Below, one piece after another: positions 1-11,900 of a DNA stretch of 64,000 nucleotides; within the stretch, counting starts at the first letter, position 1; each line of letters begins with the position of its first letter. The stretch spans positions 983 to 64,982 of the forward strand of contig JH153549.1 of NCBI GenBank assembly GCA_000226015.1. Direction: 5' to 3'. The notes beneath the pieces were generated by a model. It worked only from the letters and a program-made list of their open reading frames with translations. It did not search any database and was not told the DNA's origin. The translations under genes were made by a program, and so were the position numbers. The stretch is from Mnemiopsis leidyi (taxonomy: Eukaryota > Ctenophora > Tentaculata > Lobata > Bolinopsidae).

Positions 1-578
1 AACAATGATACCCTGACATCATTTGAGGGGCCAGCCATATCGTTACAAGAGATATATTTGACTAAGTATATTTTGAATATTCACCATAACGAAAGATGAA
101 TCCTGTCTCTCAAAATGATCGACTGTTACTTAAGATCACCATTAAGCGTTGATAAATGATATATGGATACAGTCTTAAGTTTAACAAAATTGTCCGTACA
201 TCAAACTCAATTATGCACTATAATGACTATATTTTCGGCTAGATAAGCACTAGAAGGACAGCCCAATCAATTGCAGTTTAAGGATGACAGGATTCAGTTT
301 TTGCTATGATGAAGAACTTTAGAAACTATAAAACCAAAAACAATGAAAAAACAAAAATACAGTCCCAAATACTTAATTAAATGTAGTGGTAGGTTTAAAG
401 TTTTTGTTGCAGCGCCACGAAGATAACCTACAAATTGAATTCGAAATTTCGTATAAAGTATCAAAATGTCCTGAAGTTTCCGTAAATAGTTGCAAATTTA
501 AATCAAGAGTGTTTATTCAGAAAAGACAGCATAACTTAATTGAGAACTTAAGACTAAGTGGTAAGAACATTAAAAATG

Positions 579-662
579 TGCCGGGGACAGCTGACTTGAA
601 CCTGCACGCCTTACGGCGTCGGATCTTGAATCCGATGCGTCTACCAATTCCGCCACCCCGGG
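579..662 (-). pseudogene. tRNA-Leu(CAA) copy with 2-nt insertion in the T arm
   Basis: First array copy. The acceptor, D arm, anticodon CAA and variable arm match the copy at 2076-2157. Two extra bases (CT on the plus strand near 591) break the T stem. The variable-arm loop is GTAA instead of GTTA. Likely a pseudogene, although an unorthodox T arm cannot be excluded. Confidence 0.7.
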
Positions 663-1318
663 GATGTTTGAGATACTATCTAGCCCTATATCTTCTCGAA
701 AATAAAGTTTATAATTGAGTTGGATACACTCATATCTTGTTAACAATGATACCCTGACAATTGACATCATTTGAAGGGCCAGCAATATCGTTATTAGAGA
801 TATATTAGACTATAAGTATCTTTGAATATTCACCATAACGAAAGATGACTCCTATCTCTCTCAAAATGATCGACTGTTACTTAAGATCACCATTAAGCGT
901 TGATAAATGATATCTGGATACAGTCTTAAGTTTAACAAAATTGTCCGTACATCAAACTCAATTATGCACTATATTTTCGGCTAGATAAGCACTAGAATGA
1001 CAGCCCAATCAACTGCAGTTTAAGGATGACAGGAGTCAGTTTTTGCTATGATGAAGAACTTCAGAAACTATTAAACCAAATACAACGAAAAAACAAAAGT
1101 ACAGTCCCAAATACTTAATTAAATGTAGTGGTAGGTTTAAAGTTTCTGTTGCAGCGCCACAACGATAACCTACAAATTGAATACGAATTTTCGTATAAAG
1201 TATCAAAATGTCCTGAAGTTTCCGTTAATAGTTGCAAATAAATCATTATCAAGAGTGTTTATTTAGAAAAAAAAGCATAACTTAATTGAGAACTTGAGTG
1301 GTAAGAACATTAAAAATG

Positions 1319-1407
1319 TGCCGACGACAGGACTTGAAGTTTGAACCTGCACGCCTAACGGCGTCGGATCTTGAATCCGATGCGTCTACCAATTCCGCCA
1401 CCCCGGG
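1319..1407 (-). pseudogene. tRNA-Leu(CAA) copy with damaged T arm
   Basis: Same gene as at 2076-2157, in the middle array unit. The anticodon stem-loop and variable arm are intact. An extra 7 nt sits in the T arm (repeat of the GAAGTTT region) and the acceptor has a change (CCGACGA instead of CCGGGGA on the plus strand), so the T arm and acceptor cannot fold normally. Probably non-functional. Confidence 0.75.
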
Positions 1408-2075
1408 GATGTTTGAGATACTATCTAGCCCTATATCTTCTCGAAAATAAAGTTTATAATTGAGTTGGATACACTCATATCTTGTTAACAATGATACCCT
1501 GACATCATTTGAGGGGCCAGCAATATCGTTACAAGAGATATATTTGACTAAGTATCTTTTGAATATTCACCATAACGAATATTAACGAAAGATGACTCCC
1601 AATCTCTCTCAAAATGATCGACTGTTACTTAAGATCACCATTAAGCGTTGATAAATGATATCTGGATACAGTCTTAAGTTTAACAAAATTGTCCGTCCAT
1701 CAAACTCAATTATGCACTATAATGACTATATTTTCGGCTAGATAAGCACTAGAATGACAGCCCAATCAACTGCAGTTTAAGGATGACAGGAGTCAGTTTT
1801 TAACTATGATGAAGAACTTCAATAACTATAGAACCAAAAACAACGAAACAACAAAAATACAGTCCTAAATTCTTAATTATATGTAGTGGTAGGTTTAACG
1901 TTTTTGTTGCAGCGCCACAAAGATAACCTACAAATTGAATACGAATTTCCGTATAAAGTATCGAAATGTCCTGAAGTTTCCGTAAATAGTTGCAAATAAA
2001 TCATTATCAAGAGTGTTTATTTAGAAAAAAAGCATAACTTAATTGAGAACTTGAGTGGTAAGAACATTAAAAATG

Positions 2076-2157
2076 TGCCGGGGACAGGACTTGAACCTGC
2101 ACGCCTAACGGCGTCGGATCTTGAATCCGATGCGTCTACCAATTCCGCCACCCCGGG
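2076..2157 (-). tRNA. tRNA-Leu(CAA), bacterial-type, best-preserved copy
   Basis: The 82-nt gene folds as a class II tRNA. The D arm has a GCG/CGC stem, the anticodon stem TCGGA/TCCGA closes loop TTCAAGA (anticodon CAA), the variable arm is CGCC-GTTA-GGCG, and the T arm is GCAGG-TTCAAGT-CCTGT. Six of seven acceptor pairs form; position 1:72 is C-C. The D-arm stretch GGCGGAATTGGTAGACGC is the form typical of bacterial (notably alphaproteobacterial) tRNA-Leu and is unlike animal cytosolic tRNA-Leu(CAA). No CCA is encoded. A-box and B-box-like sequences are present, so pol III transcription is possible. Function is unproven. Confidence 0.8.
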
Positions 2158-2901
2158 GATGTTTGAGATACTATCTAGCCCTATATCTTCTCGAAAATAA
2201 AGTTTATAATTGAGTTGGATACACTCATATCTTGTTAACAATGATACCCTGATATCACTTGAGGGGCCAGCAATATTGTTATTAGAGATATATTTGACTA
2301 AGTATCTTTGAATATTCACCATAACGAATTAATGAAAGATGACTCCCTATCTCTCTCAAAATGATCGACTGTTACTTAAGATCACCATTAAGCGTTGATA
2401 AATGATATCTGGATACAGTCTTAAATTGAACAAAATTGTCCGTGCATCCAACTCAATTATACACTATATTTTCGGTTAGATAAGCACTAGAATGACAGCC
2501 CAATCAACTGCAGTTTAAGGATGGCAGGAGTCAGCTGTTGCTATGATGAAGAACTTCAAAAACTATTTAACCAAAAACAACAAAAAGCAAAAAGTAACAT
2601 CCCAAATATTTGATGAATAGTAGTGGTAGGTTCAAAGTTTTTGTTGCACCGCCACAAAGATAACCTACAAATTGAAAACGAATTTTCGTATGAAGTATTA
2701 TAATTTCCAGTAGTTTGCACAAAGAAGTTTACAACTATTTCAACACTACAAATTAAATAAATTTATTGAGCTATGAATATGACAAATGAAATATTTTTCG
2801 AAACGTCAGAATAAATACGATTTTCACTTGTTGGTACGACTTTCATCTTCCTATTCATTATTAAGGTAATAGCAACATCTATTTGTAGAGCTTTTTCTTA
2901 C

Positions 2902-2955
2902 CTTTCGTAGTCCATATCGTCATCTTCACACGACTTAACCTCTCCGAAAATCGAT
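2902..2955 (-). CDS. Candidate extra cytoplasmic-tail exon of the Ig receptor
   Basis: If the donor GC|GTAAGT at 5721 is used, the reading frame (phase 2) continues here as ASIFGEVKSCEDDDMDYER, an acidic stretch with a tyrosine. It ends in phase 2 at a GTAAGA donor. No following exon or stop was found in the window, so this is only a candidate. The alternative is that the protein stops at the TAA at 5717-5719. Confidence 0.3.
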
Positions 2956-5401
2956 CTGAATGGAAGAAGTGTTATTGAATTATAAAAGTAGGGCAATAAA
3001 GAGATTTAAAGTGATTAAACTCATTTCTTTACTCCGATCTTTGTATCGTAGTTTACTCTTATGACTCTAAAAGCGAGGTTTAAAATTACATAGAAGTATG
3101 TTTACTTCAGAATTCAGAAGATCTTAAATCGTTCATGCACATGAAATTTCAGTACCAAAAAAGCTAACACAAAATTACACAATTAACAGTAACACAGAAA
3201 CACAATTTTTCAAAACAAAAACAAAAGTACGAACATATTTTTAGAGGAGTCTGATTCGGTTTTAAGATTGAAATCAAGAGAAGAACGAAAAATAGAATAG
3301 ATTTAAATATTTTAGATTGAATAAGGCTACTAGCGTTTGGGTGGTATACCTTAACTGTTCTGTAAATTATTTCTGAGAAGAAAAGATAACGGAGTGATGA
3401 AGAAATTCCCGAATAACTTACCAAATCTGCTTTCTTCAAAACTTGGTAGTGCTGAAGTCATCTTGATTCCTTGACATTGTGACCAAAATACTTTCCTTAT
3501 TTTTGGGGGCCAATTCAAATGCCCAGTGCTCATATTTATTGTTATTTTAACCTTATGTTTACCAAGAAGTGACAAAAAATTCACTTTAAACATTACTGCA
3601 TGATATTATGATGTCCGGCATATCAGAATTATTCCAACGTTCAGTAATCAATGCGATGAAAAAATAACACAGTATGCTGATGAAATGATAAAAATATTTG
3701 CGATTAAAATTTTTTGACAATTTTACTGAAAATTGAAAATAAAATTATAGCTCAAGATGCTCAAAGTCATCAGATCTATCTACGGAAATAAACGTACTAA
3801 GATATTAAAAGTAACACATCAAATTAAATTTTGCAAGGTACCTTTAAAATTTTCGAACTGTATCACTGTTTAATTTTAAAAAAAAACTATAACTTTAACT
3901 CAAAATGCTTGAAAAATCGCAAAGCAGATAAACAAGTATAAATCTTAGATTAACGCACAAATCTGACTTCTAACCTCGATTGAGTTTATAGCCTTAAAAT
4001 CAAATAAAAACTGTCAAACATACTTTAAATCTTAACTTTCTCTCGTATCAAATGAATACTTCTGTCCTCCAAATGATTTGTATGAATCGCATGATTTTAT
4101 GATATTAAGACGCAAATTACTAATAAAGTCTCTTTTCATCTATGTATTTTGGCTGTGGCTTTAGTTAGGGAAAACTGAACTGGTGGTTGAATCCTGCAGG
4201 CAAAACTTCTTGTTAGACAGGAACATTGGGTGAAGTCAACCAATGAAAATAAACGAGCTTGACGCAGCAGGTGCACGTGCGGCACACGTGTCAGAGCACG
4301 TGCACAACAAGCCAGGTCATAGCACGTGTTTAAAAACGGACCGAGCACATTGAACGTCAGTCAATGTACGCGGTTTACGTTTAAACTGTGCTTCACTGGC
4401 GCGGAGAAAAGAAGTTGCGATGCTTGCAGGATTCAAAACTCTACTGATTTGGTTCTATAAGAAATGTAGTCGTAGTGCTTGCTGACAAAATTCTAAGAAT
4501 AATATCTTCTCTTCTTTAAGAATAAACTAAAACTTAACACAGCTTAATTAGGTAAAGCAGTATGCATGTCGAGGCAGAAGGAGAGAAAGTTCACATGGAA
4601 ATATCGAGCCTCTTAAATCTATTTTGCTTTTACGATTCAATCAAGTTTGCATGTTTGTGCATGAAGAATGAACTAGAGAACTCCTCACGTTAGAATCGAG
4701 TTCTCTCAGAAAAAAGAGAAAATTGATGTCATGAAAATATTGCATTTATTGCATTTAAGAAAATGAGCTGAAATGTGAAAGATCTGAGAAAATCGGACAT
4801 AAGAGTAATGATATATTCAAATTAATAAAGCCAATAAAATGTAGAATGTTCATAAATCTACATATTTTCGGACATGTGAAATATTCTACTCCAAGTTCAT
4901 CTATTTCAAGTTTTATCAAAAATCAAATACTCAAAACCATTTAAACTTACTTTAAATACATGCTTCTTCTCTAATGCTCTAAACAAATAACTGATTAGTG
5001 GTTCCCGAAAAAAGTTTTTACTGATGAGCAGAATTAGAAATGGCTCTAAAAGGATAGATGCGGACTGGCTGTGGGTCAGGCTGGTTACTTGTACCCGGTA
5101 CCTGATATCTAGAGATATGCGCGTTAACACGAGCTTAAATCTTGAGATGTGCACGTACGGCATCTAGAAATACGTACGTACATTTGCACGTGCTAATAGC
5201 TACTGCTGGAGATATCTAAAAATAGAAATACGAGCATTGTCACCTGCTCATAACTTAAGATATGCGAACTAGAACGTGCTGATATTTGAAGATATGTAAA
5301 TATCTTAACAATAACAAGGTTACAGAGTGTTAGGTATAAGGCCAAGACAGAGGACCTTTCAGCATGTATTGAATACCTCGTCCCCCGATATTATGTCGTC
5401 T

Positions 5402-5507
5402 ATTAGGGACTACAAATATAACTCAGTTTGTCCATTAGGGACTACAAATATAACTCAGTTTGTCCATTAGGGACTACAAATATAACTCAGTTTGTCCATT
5501 AGGGACT
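5402..5507. repeat. 32-bp tandem repeat, about 3.3 copies
   Basis: The unit starting ATTAGGGACTACAAATATAA is repeated in register three times with almost no divergence, then breaks off. The near identity implies recent expansion. Confidence 0.9.
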
Positions 5508-5716
5508 CACGATTATCACAACATGCTTGGGCTGGCGGCTGTGTACTTTACAACACTAATCACTGCAACACAAACAGCACGGCGTACAATGCGAAATCGT
5601 TGTTTAACAAAACAGCATCATAATCAACTTGCACGTGCAAAACTGAGCGTGCAGTGTAGCACTACTGACTGCACGTGCAACTTGCCCTTAAACAGCTAAA
5701 AACAAAAAGATAGTAC

Positions 5717-5928
5717 TTACGCTTCATTGTCGTAGACGTGGTTCTCCAGGTCTCTCTCTCCCTCCTCAACAGGGGTTGTGGGAGGCACTTTGTCTTCTTC
5801 TGGGTGAAGGGCGTTCTTCCGCTTCCGCCGTCGGTAGAGCGCAAATAGCATGACTGCAGTGCAGACTGCTATGATGAAGACTAGAAGAGAGCTGGCGCTA
5901 GCAACTGTAACCACCGCTACTGCAGCTT
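5717..5928 (-). CDS. Ig receptor transmembrane helix and cytoplasmic tail
   Basis: The exon encodes a hydrophobic segment (SSLLVFIIAVCTAVMLFALY) followed by the stop-transfer cluster RRRKRK and an acidic tail ending HVYDNEA. The in-frame TAA (5717-5719) is part of the sequence GC|GTAAGT, a strong 5' splice site, so the tail either stops here or is spliced to downstream exons. YDNEA is a possible tyrosine phosphorylation site but is not an ITIM or ITAM. Confidence 0.85.
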
Positions 5929-8900
5929 CTGTGGGGAAACACTTTGAATAAGAAATAATAATTTGGCACCAAATAAACACCGCGTGGACCAATCTGGTTT
6001 GAAAAGCGGTAATCCCACTTGATTTTACTAAACTTCAACACGAAGTGTTAAGTAAGTCCACGGAGGAGGGACCATGAAGACCCACCTAGAATAACTTCTG
6101 TTTCCATGATAACAGGATCACCAACTCCATTGCTGGCGACACAGGAGTAGATGCCCTGGTCCTCAGTAGTCGTGCTGTTTATCAGAACCAGACTACTCCC
6201 CGGCTCGTTGTACACCGTTACGACTGAACTCTAGGGAAGGGAGGATTAGATCGGGGTACACACTTTGTAGAAAATTGTTGTCATCAGTACGACAGTTATA
6301 GGAAAAAAGATAAATTCCAGGAGCAGTAAACAATTTATAATTCCACCATATGTTTAGTTTTTATTGAAATTAAAGTAAGAAAATTCTATCACTTTTCCAA
6401 CAGGCTGCCATCAACAGCAATAGAAAGAAAGACAAGAAACAAACCGTTTCATCGTTAGGGAACTCCTTGCCAGACCGTCTCCAGGTGATAGTGGGGGTAG
6501 GAACTCCTGATGCCTGACAGAGCAGTTCCATACTATCTCCAGCTTTGTCTCCCCCAGTTGCTACTATCAGGGTGATTACTGCTGGCTCGTGGGGGGGGGG
6601 GGGGTGTTAGGGTTGTTGGGTGTTAACTCGTAAATCATAAGTTTCGTACGCGTAGAATATATACGATAAGCAGGTTTTGAGATAATTTCAATCAGGAGAA
6701 ATTAGATGACTGTTATGACGGAGGAAGAAATGTGAAAATATGTTCAAATGGGGTTTTCTTTATTTTGGATGATATGTGAGTGTGTTTACTCTCAGAGTCA
6801 GTCAGGGGTTGTAAAGCACAAACGAAAAATCAGTTATCTAAAAGAACACGCTTCTGAAGCTAATATCGCTCGAGCCATCTACCCCGAAGTGGGGATGATG
6901 CAATAAAGTCTCCGATCTTTCTGATTGTCGAGCAGTCTGATATGCTTATTTGCATGCAAAAGCTTAAAATACGCAAAGGATCAATCAGGAATTGCTGTGA
7001 ACTAGAAAAATGCCCTTATTGGTCCAATAGTAAGTCCTCTGATCAGAGCGTGAGAAATGTGAATAGAGACTGGAAAGTGAGATTAGGGTGAATTTGGAAT
7101 GATAAAACATGATATCAATCTGAAATAACTTGAAAATGCATTCCTGCTCCCACCTCTGATTTGTAGATAAGCGGGTTGAGATATCTGTTCTCCTTGAGGG
7201 TATTCAACTCTACAGTGGTAGGGGCCCATATCCTCCTCGGTAACGCTCGATATCGACAACTTATGTTCCACAAAGAAGTCCTTCTCTTCCATTGTCATCT
7301 GAAGGAAAGTTGAGAATCAGATTTCAAGTGCAAGTGTAATCTGAATAAACTAAATCACCCCTCCTTCTCTTATTTTACTGTACATGTAATGTGCATCCTA
7401 CTGACAACTGTGATGGCGTCATACGTTGTGCATTTTAGTTCTGATGTTTTAAGTTTAACTTTTGGCTTTTGGATTTTCAAACCTGTTACATAAATATGAA
7501 TCTTCTCATTTTCTTATCTTTTAACTTTCATGCTGATTCTAGTTTTTGACGATCAATCAATAATCTTAATGACCTAATAGCTTATTTTACTTTCTATCGT
7601 AATTGACTCTCATTGAGATTGAGGATTCTTTAAGTATGGACCGATCAGCGAAACTTATGCAGTATCTGTTATCCAAATTCGGAATAAATTTTGTTTTGGA
7701 CAGACGAGAGAGTCTTAAAACTGTTGAACTCGTGATAATCATGACACAAAATAGTAACAAAATAGTACTTAGTATTTAGTAATACTAGAACCTCTTTGCC
7801 ACATATAGATCATTAGCAACCTTCCGTAATAACGAATCTTGTTCAATTTTCGAAACTACACACTTTGACTTACTCTCAAAGATAAATAGCAGAAATTAAG
7901 TTATAATATCCCTAATTACACTTGTAAGTCAGGATCTGTATTCTGAGTACCATCTCACAATATTAGACACTTAGTTCGCCTGATTCATTATTGTTTTCCC
8001 GAACTTTCTAATTCATTAAAAGCCAGAGTACTGTAAAGCCAGGTTTTCTAACAGGTGTGAGGCCGTATTTACTGATTTACAGCTGTGGTTTACAATTGCA
8101 AAATAAAAACAAATGACAGGAGAAAATTAAAACAAATGACAGAAGGACAGACATTGAATTTTAACGATCAACTAACCGCTGGTTTTTCTGTTCCTTAGTC
8201 TATTTGTCTAATTGAGTGTCTCATCACTTACTTTTTCTACCTAATGCCAGCAGCATGAAACTACTTACGTCTTAGTTACTTATATTTAAAATAACTTTCA
8301 GTTACATAACAGTAAATTTTCTTGATCGATATCATTTATATATTTGTCCACTACCGTGTCAGTTCGAACAAGTTCATTCAGAGAAACAGCAATTTTACCT
8401 CCCGCGCAGCTCCGTGCTAAGAAATTTACGTCGATTAAATTGACATTATATTGCAATTTGAGACTCCATGATCATCTGCATTAAGTTCGGGAATTGCAGA
8501 GATAAATACACATCCAAACGTTTACCTGTTTGAACATTGATTTGCGATATATCATGTAATAAAAAAGCTGTATATTATTTACTTAATTAATCCTGCAACA
8601 CGTCCTGCCGACGATAAAAAGTAGGTTTATACCTTAAAAGTAGGCTTATAAGTAGGTTTATATCTTAAAAGTATCAAGTCGGCTTGTAAGTTGGGTTATA
8701 TCATATACGTAGGCTTTTAAGAAGGCTTTTAAGTAGACTTGTAAGTAGGTTTATATCGTGTAAGTAGGCTCACAAGTAGGCTCACAATTAGACTTGTGCA
8801 CCTCTACAACTAAGCACCTATTTCGTCGTAATGCAACTTGATAACTTGCATTGTAGGTAAGATAACATCTGAGTATTTCTGTAGAAGGCTATCGTCAACT

Positions 8901-11900
8901 ATCACTTTGTAAAGTAGGGCACTTAGTGCTTCAAAATTGACCTTAAGTACCAGATGTTTGCACATCAGGCAGTGGCCACTGACTTTGTTTTTATATTCGG
9001 ATAATAAGGATTTCAGATCATCACCTTTAACCATATTTTATTGATTGCGCTAGTTTTGTTAACAGTTTTGCAGCTGTGCCTTTGGAGCATTTTTAACTGT
9101 CAACTATACTTTAAATTTTCTGATTAACAAAGCTGAGAGCTGTACTGAAGACGATCAGAATATGATCGGAGAATTGACCCTGATATTCTCAACATTAGCT
9201 TTTCTTACCAACTCAATAATCGTGGTAAGTCCCGAGACTTTTAGCTCAACCCCATTTTATTCCTCCCATTTCTCTATTTCATCAAATCTGGTTACAATCA
9301 CGATGCAGAACTTTTATAACCAACTTTAATCAAGATATTCAGAGTCTGTCCAGTTCTGATGTCAAAGATTTTCCCATTGATTTAGATAGTATCAAACAAA
9401 TTAAAAGATAACAGTAACACACTGCAGACAGTCCTACTGTACCATCACAAGAAACTGAATGTCATGTTGTCATTTATCCTCAACCTGCTGGTTCTGGACG
9501 GGATATTCGCTCTGTTCGGAGCTACTTTCAGGGGACCGGGAATAATCAACAAGGACTTCTACCAGGTACCACTAACCCGATATACCGTACTTCCATTTTG
9601 TGTCGGAAGACAAACAAAGCGGCCATAAAACCAATATGTAAATCAAATTCAAGTTCTAGTTGTAAGTCCAGTTTCTGAGCAAGTACATACCGCAGATGAA
9701 CGCGGTAACAAGAGCGCTGTGTCCGATGTTACCCTACTTTATTACCTGGGTCCCTCCTCTCTGCTCCTTGGCCATCTTCCTCATCACTGTTGATAGGTCA
9801 GTTTCACTATCTTAAATATCTTCCTACTTCAATATAACCCATCTTCCTCATCACTGTTGACAGGTCAGTTTCACTATCTTAAATATCTTCCTACTTCAAT
9901 ATAACCCATCTTCCTCATCACTGTTGAGTTTCGACAGTCCCCCGACTTAGAGTCCGGGCCCCGTCTTCCTACTTCAACCCTCTCCAGTCCCCTGTCCTAG
10001 ACCTTGAATAGTTGAATACCTTGACGCATAACGGAGTCCATTGTACTTCAGTCCATTTGTTGATTTGTTTAAAAACTATAGGAGTTGAATGAAAACGTAA
10101 CAGCCTCATCTGATATAAGCGGTTTTTTCATGTAACACGAATTAACACAATTTATTCCAGGTACATAGCGATCAGAAGGCCTCTGAACTACGCCAGTATA
10201 ATGACCCCAACTGCGTGTTTTTCTCTAATCGCTGTGACGTGGGTAGGTAATAACTCTAGATCTGAATTTAAGTCATTCAATCAGATAATCCAGCAATTTG
10301 CTCGAATATTTTAGAGAAATAATAGTTGAATATCAAAGACAGCAGCCATTTTTATCTACTCGACAAATGAACAATCAAAGTGAGATAGTGCCAACTCTAA
10401 CAGCTGACACTTGAACTATTCAAACTACAGGTGGTCCAGCTGATCAAGTTCTCAGTGGAGCTGTATCTGGACATGAACTCTGATATCCTCACTGAGAGAT
10501 ACGACCCCACTCTGAAACGGTGTGAGTTCGACAGTAAGACCTACATATTTGTCCTGCACATCTTCTACTACCTTCTTCCCTGCTTCTTCATGTGTCTTCT
10601 CTATATCGGTATCTTCTACGAGATCTGGAAAAGTGCCAACTCCCGGAAGATTATGAAGAGAGATAACGTGGTGCGGCACAGAGAAGAGAGTGTAAAGAGA
10701 AGAGTGAAGATTATCGTCACTTTATCCCTTATAACAGTCGGGTTTTTTGTCGCCTGGTTTCCCTACTTTTACAGCCTAGCTGAATCAGTGCTCTTTGGAA
10801 TTTCCAGGCCTGGGTTTAAAGTGACGATTGTAATGTTTTACTTTAATCTGCTGTGGGATTCAGTTGTGTATGCGATCAGGACACCGCTGATTTACAGGAT
10901 GTTGCTTAATTGCTTGTTCAACAGGAGGCTAGTTAACTCTAACAGTCGATCAAGATGATTAATATGGACGCATGATATAACGATCGATTTTGATTGAAGA
11001 TGACTGAATGGAATTGTCTAACTTTTTAGAAATTCTAATTGCTACCTAAAAAGTGTCTTAACTTTTCTCATCAAACTTGTAGTCGTGACACTGACGGTTA
11101 AAAAATAGTGCATGGTTTAAGTAATAGAATGTTTGCCTTAACCCTCGTCCCTCCCCTTTAGATCTCTGCGCAGTTTGAGGTTTAACCTAGTGTGGTTTAA
11201 CATGTGTGGTTTGAATATAGCCGTTACCTAAGGCGTTTATCCCAGTACAGACTACAGATCCTGAAGTCGTTCCGCTTTTCCTCATTCAGGGTAATTTGTG
11301 GCTGGTGGTAAGTGGCCTAGCAACGATCAAAGTGGTTAACCACCGCAAAAACCATAAATTTGTTTACTAAACGATGCAATTTAGGTGGCTCTTATATCAT
11401 TATTTATTCATTATATATATCATTATATCATTATATATATCATTATATACTTATTTTGATCGGCCTGTATATTATCCTTTTTCATTTTGCACTTATTTCG
11501 TTCTTGTTTTTCTTTTTGTGATATTAGGATAAGAACTAAAGGGTTGCCATGTCAAAGAATAAAACTGAGAAACAAAGGGACCGACCATGATTAGAGCATT
11601 GCACCACTCAAAGTCAATGCAAATCAATCGAAAGTTATCGCCTTTATCTTTCATGGAGTTGCCATATAGTTGTCAGATCGCTCGATGAGCCGTTTTTTAA
11701 GATTACTCTACCAGCTACATCTGCTGCCACCCCAGATTTAGCACATCACGTCGGATCATATCGCAGAAAACTGTCTGCAATCAGCGTTATTTTGTCGCAC
11801 TTTTCAAACATTGTGGCTTCCTCTGAAACAGCTAGACCAGCATGTGTTATCGCTGTTTCAAAACGTTGATGTTTATTTACTTAAAGGCACCCAAACTCTT

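Larger units (their letters stand above)
1..2760. repeat. Tandem array, ~745-bp unit, carrying tRNA-Leu genes
   Basis: Units begin with the same sequence near 1, 744, 1487 and 2237, so the period is about 743-750 bp and the array starts at or before the window edge. Three units contain a minus-strand tRNA-Leu. The fourth keeps only its first two thirds and decays near 2700. Units differ by scattered substitutions and small indels, which suggests moderately old tandem duplication. The open frames seen on the minus strand of each unit are read-through of the tRNA and not proteins. Confidence 0.93.
2761..5716. other. No clear gene; possible cytoplasmic-tail exons of the Ig receptor
   Basis: AT-rich sequence without a convincing gene. 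A 54-nt minus-strand stretch at 2902-2955 has a good 3' splice site (CCATTCAG), a good 5' splice site (GTAAGA) and an open frame compatible with the receptor's last mapped exon. A 32-bp repeat lies at 5402-5507, and CACGTG-rich patches lie at 4274-4328 and 5632-5677. Confidence 0.5.

Noticed and set aside
570-2322. Minus-strand open frames containing GVAELVDASDSRSDAVRRAGS in each array unit
   Set aside because: This peptide is the translation of the tRNA-Leu gene itself, a well-known false coding call.
3164-3593. Additional Ig-receptor tail exons near 3351-3372 and 3421-3470
   Set aside because: Splice-like signals exist, but the phases do not connect with the transmembrane exon at 5717-5928 without an in-frame stop.
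5717-7298. Separate small Ig gene (Ig29b-Ig30-TM) distinct from the large one
   Set aside because: The first exon is only a C-terminal half of an Ig domain in phase 0, and the missing half with phase 0 end is at 17221-17366, so one gene is the simpler reading.
8810-9034. 74-residue minus-strand open frame as a small gene in the Ig intron
   Set aside because: No motif, no splice context and no start context; mentioned only as part of the intron.
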